Notes under the pieces: model-generated
The model's database searches: none
Seen by the model: only the letters and a program-made list of their open reading frames with translations
Told to the model about the DNA's origin: nothing
Translations under genes and position numbers: made by a program
From: Diplosphaera chodatii
Taxonomy: Eukaryota; Chlorophyta; Trebouxiophyceae; Prasiolales; Stichococcaceae
NCBI GenBank assembly: GCA_032358165.1
Contig: JAALGY010000008.1
Coordinates: 558,001 to 622,000, forward strand
Direction of reading: 5' to 3'
Length of the DNA stretch: 64,000 nt
Shown: positions 49,684-60,720 of the stretch, piece by piece
How the letters are laid out: every line of letters starts with the position of its first letter
Numbering within the stretch: position 1 is the first letter of the stretch

Positions 49684-51015
49684 ATGCGTGACACTCAGCA
49701 GTCTCCCGCCGGCCCTCAGGCGTTGTTTGCCGGCCTGTCACAAAGGCTGGACGATGCTAGGGGCCTGATAGACAGTGCTGTGCCCCGTGTCAGGTGCGGC
49801 GGTGGCCAGAACCCGTGTGTCTGGCTGTCACACCTGCAGTGAGCTGAGTTGGTGGAGGATTTGTCGAGCTTACTTGCGCAGGGAGGTTATGTGTCAATAA
49901 AAGCGCAGCAGATGCATGCCCTGCAACTACTCCCGCCATCAAGCACGTTGACTTCAAATTGGGCTGTTTGAGTCATCTGTGTTCTGCGAGTTGCAGGGCG
50001 CTGCCAGCCTTCTCAGCTGGGCCAATGCGGCTGCCGACGCTGCCGAAGCGGGGTGGGTCGCGGGCAGGTGCAGACCAATCAGCTCAGCGGCAGAAGCAGC
50101 AGCGGGCGGCTGGCACGGTGGTCGTGCGCAGCGGCCGCTTCGCAGCGCTTATCCCTGGCGATGGTGTGATCGAGCAGGTCTTCACATCGGGCCTCGGCAA
50201 CTTCCTGTGAGTATCTGTTGGAGCTTCTTGATCCGGCCAGAGCTCATGGCGGCCTCCTATCTGGCTGCTCAGTCTCCATACCCTGAACAAACGCCTGTCT
50301 GCATGGTCCTCTGGGCCCTACGCCCCCTTTGGTCTCAACATGCCGGTTGATTTGCTTATGTGCTCTGATGCACAGGAGCTTGTACAATGCAGCGCTAATC
50401 TGCCGGCTGGTGCTGACCTGGTTCCCGAACCCACCGGCGCAGCTGGTCGGGCCTTTGTCGACCGTCACAGACCCGTGAGTGCGGTAGTCCACGCCATCGC
50501 GTTTTCTGGCATGCCGTGCGATGCATGTGGCTCGTCTCCGGCCTTCCAAAGTGCCGCTGCTCTAAGCCGCGTCTTGGCACTGCGGTCACGAGCAACGACG
50601 CTTATGAAATTGCTGGTTTATCACCTCAGAGTCGCGATGCTGCAGGTATCTGAACCTGTTCCGGGGGATCATTCCGCCACTCGGCGGCACCATCGACCTC
50701 AGCCCCATCCTGGCCTTCATCACCCTCGATGTGAGCAATGCTGAGCTGGCCTGTCGCAGTGTCAAACGTGTAGAGTGGCCAACATGCAGGCTACGCAGCC
50801 GGAGCATAGTGGTACTGGGCTGGGTAGAACGAAGGCATGCTGGCCTGTCGCAGGTCTTCACCAACTCTGCACAAGCGCTGCCGTGTGAACTGGGGCCTGA
50901 TGGCCAGATGAAGCAGCCGGCGTCGCGGCAACAGGCGTGGACGCCCGCGAAGAGCATGGTGGCGTGGCGCCAGCGTCTCGCGGCGCAGCGCATGCAGAAG
51001 CAGCAGGTGGGGTGA
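49684..51015 (+). CDS. YLMG: YlmG/YGGT-family plastid membrane protein (CCB3/YLMG1-like)
   Basis: About 220 residues in five exons. Exon 1 at 49684-49796 (MRDTQQSPAGPQALFAGLSQ) splices in phase (AG|G) to an exon starting 49998 that carries FAALIPGDGVIEQVFTSGLG (50136-50195). Exon 3 (50374-50470) joins in phase to give LSLYNAALICRLVLTWFPN and PPAQLVGPLSTVTDP. Exon 4 (50647-50730) gives YLNLFRGIIPPLGGTIDLSP, the family's PPxGG motif, then ILAFITLD. The last exon (about 50852-51015) is FTNSAQALPCELGPDGQMK and a basic tail. Two membrane segments are visible. Plant YLMG1 proteins sit in the thylakoid membrane and are linked to nucleoid distribution, and the related CCB3 helps attach haem to cytochrome b6. 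The match is closest to YLMG1 in the N-terminal GD and C-terminal ALP motifs. Confidence 0.88.
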
Positions 51016-51713
51016 TAGCGGTTGTCTCGAGTGGGGAGATCGACTGTTGGCACACCTGCCTGATCATGCTGGTGTGCTGCATGCATGGTATGCTTAGGCA
51101 GCATTGCCATTACGTATTCATACAAAGCGACCTCTGGCATCGGCAACTCGCTGACATCGTGCGGTGCTTCCTTCTTGTACAGGCGCGCCGACAGGCATGA
51201 GGTGCTGTCCACACCGGCAGCGGATTTGTGCAGCTTGCACATGGAGTCAGCTCGCAGAGTGACGATGGATGCAGGCTAGTAAATTTTGCAAATGCCGACA
51301 CAACTTGCCTCGCCATATTTACGAGAAGCGAAGCGAGCTGCATCCGGACCACGTAGTGATGATGATGCCAAACTCTGGTGTGGCACATTTGACGCCTACT
51401 GGGTAGAACACTTTTGACAGCCCACGAAGGCTCGACCGCCAACAGTCATCTGCTCCAAACGAGATCACTGCGGCCGATATGCTCTACACATTGCGGCGTC
51501 ACTCTTGGTTCACTGACGCCGGCCCAAAATCAGTGCCTCACATGCTGCGTCCGGTGGCACAATGCCTAATGCTACACTGATCAAAGCTGCGCACATCCTC
51601 CTGCTTGCTGCCTACATGCTACCTGTCTGCAGCACCAGGCTGCTGGGCCATACAAGTGTCTTGAACTTCTGCCGAGTCTCGTGTGGCCTCCCTTGCCAAA
51701 GGCCCGTTGAAAG
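51016..51713. other. Convergent intergenic region
   Basis: Between the YlmG stop (+) and the SGNH-protein stop (-). No coding exon, RNA gene or repeat was recognised; probable 3' UTRs of both genes. Confidence 0.4.
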
Positions 51714-54700
51714 CTAGTTGGTGCCCAGGCGTGCAGCTCCCATGAGGTCTGAGGGGATGATCTGCGGCATGAGCCCCGGCAGCTCCCCTGCTGCAGACGC
51801 CTCATCCGAGATGACCAGGCCCTGTATCTTGACCTGCACAGCACCATAGATACTACTCGACAGCTGCACCTTGCTGACCTTCAGCATCTGAGGCGACCCT
51901 TTCGCTGGCATGACACATGGTGTGCGGCGAAGCGACAGCTGCAAATGCAGGCACCGCGGCACAGTGCACCTTGTGCTCGCCGCTGGACGTGGAGTTGAGC
52001 ACCTCAATCTTCATGGTGCACTGCTTTGCCTGGCTGACGCTGAGGCGGTGCATGGACAGCTGCAGTGAACAGTGTGGGTGTCTGCCAGATGTCAGGCATG
52101 CGCATGCTCATGGTGCTGTCACATGCAAAGTCCTGGACATTTTGAGCAAGACATGTTACTGGGCCGACCTGAGAGTTTATCTGCGCCCAGTGACCGTCCA
52201 TCAGGCTGGGGTTGCAGGTGCAGCCGCTGACGCATGTGATTTCTGCAGAGCACAACCTCAGCATCGTTTCAGCATCGCGATGCGGCAGCGTGGTCGACTG
52301 CAGCAAGGTTATGGCAACTGTGACGTGACGCAAAGCTTCAGCTTGCGACTGAAGCATGCAGCACACATGCGGCAACCGGGTTGGAGGCACACCAGCCTGT
52401 CCCATGTGCTCGTAGCTGCGCAGATGGTTGATGGTCACCACTGTGTGCGGGTCCGGCACCTGTGTAATCCGCAATTCGGTGCACCAGTCTGAGGAGAACC
52501 TCAACTATTGGTCGATCGCTCAGCACACGTGCCCATGCCACAGCGAGATGCGAGCAGGATCCGGACGAGCAACCCAACAGGGTTGGAAGCGCACATCTGC
52601 TTGCGTCGTCTCCGCAGTGTTGACGGTGAGCAGCAGATACGCGCCAGGCTTCGTCGCCACGAAGCCCTCCTTCTTCGTGAGGTGGTGCGGCTTTGCTTCG
52701 TCGACCCACTGGAAGCCGGGCGAATCGGTGACCTTCTCCCGGAACTTGTCGTCGATGTAGCAGTACTCGTCGTCCCACGCGATGTTGCCCTGCAGCATGG
52801 ATGGCAGCAGGTGAGCGCAGAGTTCAGCCGGCAAACTCGGAGCCCTGCACTGCTGCTGGACGTCCGGTGGTCGCTGCGACAGCGCTGCTCCTGCATCCCA
52901 TCCATGTCTACTGGGCGTCCGGTCGTCGCTGCGACAGCGCTGCTTCCGCATGCCCACTCATGTCCATCGGGCTCTGGGCCCTTGTGAAAAAGCCCACCGG
53001 CAGCGCGGGCGGCAGCAGGTCCTCGTCCACGAGCGCCTGGTCGTCGGGGGTGAAGGGCCGCGCCGCCAGCCCCTCCCCCGCCCGCCGCAGCAGCCCCGCC
53101 ACCAGGTCCGCCAGCATCCTGCGACGCACAGCAGGCGGGGTTGGGCCGATCCAAGGGGCCAGGCCATCAGGGCCTGGCCAATTCTGTACCGCAGCACGCC
53201 AGACAGCAGGCCTCGCCACCAGCCCAGCGGCTGACGCAGGCTGCCTGAAGGCGGCGCAGTCACATGCTTGAGTTGCAGGGTCTGGCTGCAAGGCTGTTGC
53301 CCACGTGCACATTGGCAGAACTGCGGGAGTTGCGCACTGGTGGCCGTAGGGGTTGGGGTGCTTGTCGCCGCCGCCGGGCAGCATGAGCTCCGGTATGGAG
53401 TAGCCGGGGGCGTTGCGCTGCTGCCGCTTCCACACCACGCCCCGGAAGCTCAGCCACGGCAGGCTGTACAGCTGCGCAAACACCCCCAGCTGGTCCTCCC
53501 CGCTGTTCATGAACACCCTGCAGATGGAGTCAGCACTGTCATGGGTGCCTCACCCAACAGCGACGCATTGCCAGCACCGCCGCAGGCTGGGCTCAAACTG
53601 CCGCTCTACTTCACAGTGCTTAACAGCAACCACGCGTGGCAATATGGCAACATCGGGACCGACATAAGGCTGCGGCAGGGAGATCTGACCTGGCTGAGAA
53701 GTCGAAGGTCTGCAGCATGACAACAGCCGGCCGGCGTGGCAGCATCAGCAGCTTGCGGAGCAGGCGCTCGTAGCCGCGGCGCAGCGGGTTGTTGATCCCG
53801 CCATACTCCAGCTTGCATGGTAGCTCGGAGCAGTACTCGGGCTGGAAGCCGTCATTGCAGTTGAATTCCACCTGCGCACGAGAAACCTCTCCTCTTAGTT
53901 GACCAAACTATGCAGGATGCAACTGTGCTCGCCTAGCTCGTACATTTGGACACTCTACCACGAGCTGGCTGTCCAGTGGGATGTGCACGTGAGCACTTGG
54001 ATCATCCGTGCAAACATGGCACTAGCATCGCATATATGATATTTTGAGCCTCATGCATAGGCAACAATGAGGCTCATGCAGGGGTGCTCACGATGACGAG
54101 GTCGACGTCCGCCGGCACATGCCACTTGAGGCAGCTGTTCATGTAGGTGGACATCACGCCGCCCAGCGCGCCGTTGTGGAAGCGGTGCGGCACGTTCGGG
54201 AACGCGGCGGCGACACGCCTGAAGAGTCCCGGCCCGAAGCCGTCCTCGCCCAGGCCCACCGAGATGCTGCCGCCCACCACCGCTGCGCAGAGGGCACCAG
54301 TATCAGGAGAAGAGAACAACTTTGAAGGGAGATCCGGGACAGCTTCGTGTCCCACAGCACATGGGTGTACGGCGCCAATGTGACGACAGTTGATGCATGC
54401 ACGTACAGGCAGCACAAGCCGAACCGCGTGAATGCGCCATGATGTTGCAGTTCTCACCGATGTGCACCGACTGCTGATGGCGCAGCTTGTGCATGAAGGA
54501 GCGCACGCGCGCCATGTCGCCCTGGTAGATGATGCCTGTGTCCAGCTGCCGCTCGTCCAGCACCTTCATCAATGTCACACAAGCACTCACTACAGACATC
54601 AGTGTCGGCAGCGGATGTGATACTACTTTGGGTGATGCTTCACACGCTTTTGTGACCAGCGGATATCCTGCTGCAACCCCTCCTACCCTACAGGCCACGT

Positions 54701-56334
54701 CCAGATGTCTGTGCCATGACGCCAACAGCAGGTGTCGCATCACCTGGGTCTTAAGCGCCGACAGCTGCCGCCTGAACTGCGCCGCATCCTTGGCAGACGC
54801 TGCTGCCGCTGCCTTGTCCTTGGCTGCCAGGCCCTTGCCGCCGCCTTTGCTGCCCGCAGCTGCCTTGCCACCGAGGCTGGCCTTTCCGCTGCCTGCCGCA
54901 GCTGACTTCGCAGGCGCTCTGGGCTGCGTGCTGCCGTCAGCGGCGCCATCTCGGTCAGACACCCCCTGGCCACTGCTCCCTGCCGCTGCCTGCTTCGCAG
55001 GCGCCTGCTCGGCCGGCGCAGCCAGCTGCTTGCCTGACTTGGCAGTGCCGGCCTGCTGTCCTGCTGCAGCAACCGAAACGCCACACTTGGAATATTTTCC
55101 ATCGAATACAATTGACACTCCAGCTGGATGCGCAGCAGACACACTGTGGCCAGCGCACCTGTGGCATCGGAAGCTGCTGCTGCTTCGGCTGCCCGCTGCC
55201 GCTGAGCATCCTCCTCAGCCCACTTGGCGTCCTGCGCTTCACGACCCAGCGCCTGCATCTTGGCCGCGGGGAAGCTGTCTCGCGCAGGCTCTGTTCCTGG
55301 CTGCCCGCTGGCATCTGCCCCACCGCCCGCCTCGTCAGACGGCTCTGCGCTCTCATCCCGGCCTGCGAATGTTGGCGCAGCAGGGCTTGCAGCACCGCCT
55401 GCGACGGCATCCTGCGTCTGCCCCTCGCTGTGCTGCTGTGCGCTGCTCCACTGTTGGGCGGCGCTCTGCTGCTGCTGCTGGCTGCTGCCACCTGCTGCTG
55501 CAGCTGAGCCCTGAGGCTCGCTGTCGGCTGACTGGCTGTTGTCGTCGATCGCGCTCAGCGCATCCACATCAGGGTCCGCAACTTCATCGGCAGCGGCATC
55601 AGCGCTTTCAGCACTTGCGCTGTCCTCTTCCGTTTCATCCAAGGCAGCGTCCAAGGCCAGGTCTTCAGACGCTGCATCGCCGGCTGCACCCAGCTGCCCC
55701 GGCTTCACTTTGGGGAGCCTGGCTGCTGGTGCTGCCGCTGTGCCCACTGCGCCTGAGGAGCCCTGCTGCTGATTTCCGCTGCTGACGGCGGGCTCGTGTT
55801 TCGAGCTGGCGGCGGCAGCACTGTTGGCAGCGTTGCCGCCGGCAGCAATGCTGCTGCTGTCGGCGTCCGCAGCATCCAGGTCCAAGTCCAGGTCCAGCAG
55901 CTCGCGCTCGTCGGGGTCAACTTCCCGTTCGTTTGGACCATCCTGGTCGTTCTCCTGCCGCTGCTGGGGCTTTTGTGATGCTGCGGGCGTGCGCCCTGCT
56001 GACGATGAGTTTGCTGCCTGTGCGTCCTGATGGCCGAGCTTGATGCCAGGGGCTGACGCAAGCACCTGCCCAAAAGCAAGGGCGGCTTCACAACAGACTG
56101 CAGCCCTGTTTTGTAGGTGACCAGTGACATTGCTTTAGCAGCATGCATATAATAAACCCACATGCACTAGAAGTTGCTCACCTGCTGCGTCTGCTGGGTG
56201 CCCTTCAGCGACCTGGCTGTCTCTCTTGCAGTGAAAGCGACGAGCAGGGCAAGCGTCAGAAAAGCAACCGCCCAGAGGCCCCGCCGCGTGCGGTTGCCAG
56301 GTGCACCGCGCGCCTTCGCTGGCGAGCCTCTCAT
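51714..56334 (-). CDS. Membrane-anchored SGNH/GDSL-type esterase-like protein with long acidic/Gln-rich stalk
   Basis: ATG at 56334 starts MRGSPAKARGAPGNRTRRG followed by LWAVAFLTLALLVAFTA, a type II signal anchor with a basic cytosolic side. A stalk of roughly 400 residues rich in Ala, Ser, Asp, Gln and Lys follows (54740-56065; for example ERELLDLDLDLDAADAD). The lumenal domain has VVGGSISVGLGEDGFGPGLF (block I, GGSIS with the probable Ser nucleophile, 54210-54285), HNGALGGVMSTYMNS (block II), DVDLVIV joined to EFNCNDGFQPEYC (block III), and GGGDKHPNPYGHQ (block V with the Asp and His, 53340-53380). The downstream exons (DEYCYIDDKFREKVTDSPGF, VNTAETTQAD, ITQVPDPHTVVTINHLRSYE) form a probable beta-rich C-terminal domain ending DLMGAARLGTN. 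Such proteins in the Golgi or at the cell surface act on polysaccharides or other esters. The substrate is unknown and no exact family name can be given. Confidence 0.75.
52861..52971. repeat. Tandem duplication of a 55/56-bp unit in an intron
   Basis: Unit 1 (52861-52915, starting cgtccggtggtcgctgcgac) and unit 2 (52916-52971, starting cgtccggtcgtcgctgcgac) are adjacent and differ at only a few positions in the first half, more in the second. They lie at the edge of an intron of the SGNH gene; unit 2 overlaps the exon end that encodes SPMDM. Confidence 0.75.
54045..54076. repeat. Perfect 10-bp stem-loop in an SGNH-gene intron
   Basis: The arm tgagcctcat (54045-54054) is exactly complementary to atgaggctca (54067-54076), with a 12-base loop. 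It lies between the exons holding SGNH blocks II and III, close to the end of the block II exon. Confidence 0.75.
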
Positions 56335-57013
56335 CGGATGGCTTCAGCATTGTCCATCACCCCAGCTGCATCCTGACGGCTGGCAGCCCAAATGTTCCTT
56401 GCTTACTCCTCGCATAGACAATAACCAGGCACAGCTGTTTGTCAGCCAGTTGTAAGTTTCCCGAGTCAAAACGGCTCAAACCTGTGTTATGCCTGAATCC
56501 AGATGTGATGCCTGCTACGTTACAGCTGTTGCGTTTGCTTTGCCTCCAAACCACCAGCTTATTGGATGTGCCTTCGGAGCAATCCTGGGAGTGTTCAGGC
56601 TGGCGGCAAATGCGAGTGCCTCAAGAGTTGCGTTGCAGGGATCGAGCGGGGACCGGATCTGATACTATGAAATCAAGCATGTGTAGCAAGTGGCAACAGG
56701 CGCAACGAGCTGTTCAACGAGAGGCCATGCAGGGCCAAGCTGGCTTTTGCTACAGGGTGAGGTGTACGGGCATGCAACAACCCGAACTAACTGCCACCTT
56801 CAAATGGTCCAATCATGTACGCCATTGTCGTCGACGCACATGCACACCTACTGAGCCGAGCCAAAGCAGAGTGCCTTGCTGACAAAACCGATAATCAAAC
56901 AGTTCGCCTGAGCACACCAGCTGTGGCTAACCCGCATGTACCACGCATGGGCGGCATTGTCTGATACCCGGCGCCAGCAGCGACGTATACATTCCTATCG
57001 TGGCTGAACTCAG
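56335..57013. other. Intergenic region between two minus-strand genes
   Basis: Includes the SGNH gene promoter and the 3' flank of the ICMT-like gene. A 147-codon plus-strand frame at 56439-56882 has no domain, no splice support and no recognisable composition, and was not accepted. Confidence 0.4.
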
Positions 57014-58541
57014 TCAGTACAGGTATGGGATGAAGCGCTTGGCTGTCTCCTTGTACTCCCCATATTCCCTGTACTTCTTCGCCAGTGCGCTCTCCTCTAA
57101 CTCCACCTGGCAAGAGCCCACAAACATGATGCGACGCATGTGCACATTGCTGATGCTTTGACTGGCAAGCAGTCGACAGGACAACAGGTGTGTGCATTCC
57201 GTGGGCAACCTGCCTTGCGATCGAGCACGTAGAACAGTGCAAAGGACGCAGCAAAGCGCAGGTCGCTGCCGGTTGCTGCACTCAGGCCGAAAGCAAGGAG
57301 GAGCAGACCGCCATACCTGGAAACACACAAGCCCACCGAGGGCTGAGTGCTGCCAGTTGCTCAAAACATCCAGACAAGGAGTGGGTTGGCAGGCCATGCA
57401 GTGTAAGGTATGGGTTCAATGTGGGGTGACACGCACATTGGATGCCGGACGTAGCTGTATGCGCCGTCTGTGATGAGAGTGTGCTCATCGCTGCGTGGCT
57501 CTGCAGTACCACATAGAACATTCGATGCAGTGCGTGACTCCGGTTCAATATCAGCAGCTCTAGTGGAGCGACCTGCCGTGATGCAACACATGCGTGCATC
57601 CGCACTCTGAGGCTGACCTGGGAATGGTGACAAGCTGTTGCCCAAGCTCTGCTGGCCGGCAAACACCAGGGCCAGCCCAGCCACTGCTGAGGCAACGCCA
57701 CTGATGCGGACGAGCGCCTTCAACCGAGAAAGTCAGCCAACGTGATGTGAAACAAGGTCTAGCAGTCGGTATGACTGTCAATGCCAATGTCAATGTCAGA
57801 TGCACCCACGAGATCCCAGTCATCCGTGCTATTGGAAATGGGCACTGCCTGCCTACCTCAAGGGGATCAGGCGGGAACACTAGTAGACCCAGCAGCACGA
57901 GCTGCGCAACGAGCCACACTTCGCCGCGTGAGCCTAGTTGCTCCGTGTTTGCCATCTCCTGCAGCCCACAGCGCAACATGTATGTGCCGATTGCCTGACA
58001 CGCAGGCGCCTACCCTCATAAGATGTCAGTCAACGTGCGGCCTGGACAGTCCAACGGAACAGATGCTGTCTGTGGTGCATGCCTGCGAGTCACTGCAGGT
58101 GCCTCGATTTGGAACGAAAGTCAACGAGGTACCTTGAGGAGCCCTTGTGGATCAAGCTCTGCTGCGCTGGACTTGAAAAATTCCTCAGCATTGAAGCTGG
58201 AGATGCTGGTTTCGCCCTTTTCTGGCGTCTTTTGGCCACCAGCGCTGCTGCAGGACCACTGCAAATCGTTCACCTCTCTGTGCACAACAGGTGCAATGCA
58301 ACATGCTTTGCGCTGCGGCCGCTCAACTGACAGCTGGACCGTGCGAGGCACTGTCAAGCTCTACATGGAACCCTATCTTATATCCTTCATCATCATCTAA
58401 CCTGCAGACGATAATAACGCGTGCGGTTTGTGGGCTGCATTGAGATTTCCTCGTCTGGATCACTGGGGATGCCCTGAATGGCATGTGCCACTTCGCTGCT
58501 GGCTGCAGCATGGCAGTGCCGGCTTTGATTGTGCCATGCAT
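57014..58541 (-). CDS. ICMT/PEMT-type membrane methyltransferase, predicted plastid-targeted
   Basis: Exon 1 at 58402-58541 begins MHGTIKAGTAMLQPAAKWHM, a transit-like leader. It splices in phase (AG|A) to exon 2 (58133-58277; GETSISSFNAEEFFKSSAAE, LDPQGLLK). Exon 3 starts at 57958 (EMANTEQLGSRGEVWLVAQL, then VLLGLLVFPPDPLE). The next exon is ALVRISGVASAVAGLALVFA then LGNSLSPFPGQ, followed by HTLITDGAYSYVRHPM (57437-57490). That Tyr-x-x-x-Arg-His-Pro motif binds SAM in isoprenylcysteine and phospholipid methyltransferases. Then YGGLLLLAFGLSAATGSDL and SALAKKYREYGEYKETAKR, ending FIPYLY at 57014. Three to four membrane helices are visible. The layout is the same as in a plant chloroplast methyltransferase family of unclear substrate. 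The substrate may be a lipid or an isoprenyl-cysteine; neither is shown here. Confidence 0.82.
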
Positions 58542-58790
58542 GGCTGAAGCCAAGCGTTGAGAGCAGTCCAAAATTCGGAAGGACGATGCGGACCGAACGG
58601 TTTTCTGACTGTGCAGATGTTGCATCCTGGCAAGGATGCAGGAGTGCCTCAGGCGCTGGGTGGCTTCCATGAGCTGGTACCCGGGAACCATTTCATACAT
58701 GTTATCACGTGCCTTCATACATGCAGCCTGCATGCCCGGCGCAACCAGCATCTGTCTGTCGACCGCAGGGATGCACTTCGATCCCTTCAG

Positions 58791-60199
58791 TCACAACCGC
58801 AAAAACCGCTGCGCTATCCGCGGCGGGCGTCCAATGTTGTACCCCATGTTGCTGAGGAGGATGTGGTACATCAGGTGCATGAAGCTCAGGTAGAACACGG
58901 CGTTGACGACCAGCAGGCAGCATATGACTGTAACGACGGCGCTAGGCGACACCGTTCCTGAGTGCCCCACCAGTGCTGCCAGCTGGTCAATTGTGGAGCA
59001 GGAGCTGGTGACCATGAGGGCGAACAGGTTCTCCTGCGTCACCCAGCAGGACACCCCAATGAAGCCCAGATACCCGGTCAACCGCGCCTGCTCAGTGCAA
59101 TGCAAACGTGGAACCCTGTTCATGCCGATTAAGTTCTCAGACAATTGACATGCACACAGCTGACTCTCAAACATCACCGGTTCAGCAAATTCACAAACAG
59201 TCTCAGAGGTGCTTACAACACTGATCAATGTGAATGCAGTGCCTGCCATCAGACAAGCACATTCAGCTGCCGCTGAGGAATCGCCCATGCACAAGCTGGT
59301 CACCACGGTGCCCAGCCCGATGCCGGCACTCCAGCCCCAGTGCCGTGACCATGTCAGGCCTAAAGTGGCTGCCGTGACGCCGTGCGTGAAGACGTATGTG
59401 ATTGCCTTCACAGGGCCTAACAAAACTGCAGGATAGCAATACCAAGATTACGTTCATTTGAGTCTGCACAGTTGTACACACGTTTCACAAGACCTGCAGC
59501 GTATATAGCGTGCATCAGATAGTAGGTAAGCAAATTTAGTGCTCAGCCACATATGAAGACCGCTCACTGAGGACCAAGAAGAAGGTGGCTGTCATGATTT
59601 TGCGCCCGGCGGCGGGTCCAGAGCGCAGCGCTGACAGGATGACAGGCAGGGGCAGAAAGTAGCCCAGGTAGCCCTCCAGATGCATCGTGGAGGCCAGGGC
59701 ATATGCCAACCCCGACACCGCTGCCAGCATCGCCGTCTCCACCAACCGCTGTCATATCACAGACACATTGCTAAGATCCTGTAAAGTGCAGTCTACGTAG
59801 TCTGTTCATATGCGGCATCAGTGGTATTCCATTTGCATCCAGAGGTTGTGTAGCAGATCTGCGAGGTTGTGCGCCACGTATTAATTTTGCAGTGCAAACA
59901 CTCATCCTCTGCAGTGTCCTCAGTAGCGCTGTGGAGATCAAATGCATGCAGACGGTGCTCTTGAGCTGCTGCGGACGTACCTGCGTCGCATGCAGGCTGT
60001 AGCTGGCAGGCGGCTGCTCCGCGCGCTGGTGCTTGATGCGCTCCTGAATAGCTTGCACGCGGTCAACATCAGCGGCCGACGCAGCTGACGGCACTGGAGG
60101 CTGCAGCTCCCGCGCCGCATCGCCGTCTACGCCCGTCGTCCGCAGCGGCGCTTCGGCTGCGCAGCAGCTGATGGTGCGGCGGCGACAGGTGTCCGCCAT
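58791..60199 (-). CDS. DUF2232 multi-pass membrane protein, cyanobacterial type, predicted plastid
   Basis: ATG at 60199 begins MADTCRRRTISCCAAEAP, a Ser/Arg/Cys leader like a transit peptide. Then come DVDRVQAIQERIKHQR and, after an intron, RLVETAMLAAVSGLAYALAS with YLGYFLPLPVILSALRSGP (59600-59755). This splices in phase to LLGPVKAITYVFTHGVTAAT and RHWGWSAGIGLGTVV (59310-59430), then LTGYLGFIGVSCWVTQENLF and VVTVICCLLVVNAVFYLSFM (58870-59090). The end is LLSNMGYNIGRPPRIAQRFL. At least five hydrophobic spans and the VETA, FxPxPVIL and GPxKAI motifs fit DUF2232 of cyanobacteria and plastids, a family with an ECF-S-like look and no proven function. It lies just upstream of, and in the same direction as, the ICMT-like gene, but they are ordinary separate genes 250 bases apart. 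Confidence 0.78.
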
Positions 60200-60720
60200 G
60201 GTCGGCTGTTGTGCATGGCTGTGCTGCCTCCTGACAGCAGCAGTGGCATGGGGTGCAGCGGGACACCGAGCACCACCATGCTTGATCGAGGGTGAGCAAC
60301 GCCAGACGCAGGACCGCATAGTGTCTGACAACATTCAAGACGCATATGTGTGCTGGATTGTGGGCATCTGGATCTGCATTGCTGAAAGCAGGCGCCTGCG
60401 CCGCACGGCGCACGGTGCTCTAGACTTCCTCAGCACCCCGTTAAAGTCCCGTGTGATCAGCCAGAGGCACTGTAACATTCGGGAACTAACTGTGAGGTGT
60501 GAAGGCGTCTCTGAGGCAGACTGCACCTGCGATCAAGTGTTGCATTCCCGGCGGCTTCTGATCTGGGTTTCCTGCGCTGAGCTGTCGACAGCCATACAAT
60601 GTTGAGCCGCACAACTTGATTGCAAGCTTGCAAGACGGCGGAGGATTGTCAACATCAGGAGGAGTTATTGTGGACTTACATCTCACGTACTCAGGGTGGC
60701 ACTGACTGGCCGTCATCACG
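60200..60720. promoter_or_regulatory. Divergent promoter region, DUF2232 gene (-) and pyrophosphatase (+)
   Basis: About 520 bases between two predicted ATG codons. No coding exon with family-like content was found. Both promoters and 5' UTRs should lie here. Confidence 0.4.

Noticed and set aside
54529..55785. 418-codon open frame on the plus strand
   Set aside because: It lies opposite the Ala/Gln/Ser-rich stalk exons of the SGNH gene; the composition is a by-product of those triplets and no domain is seen.
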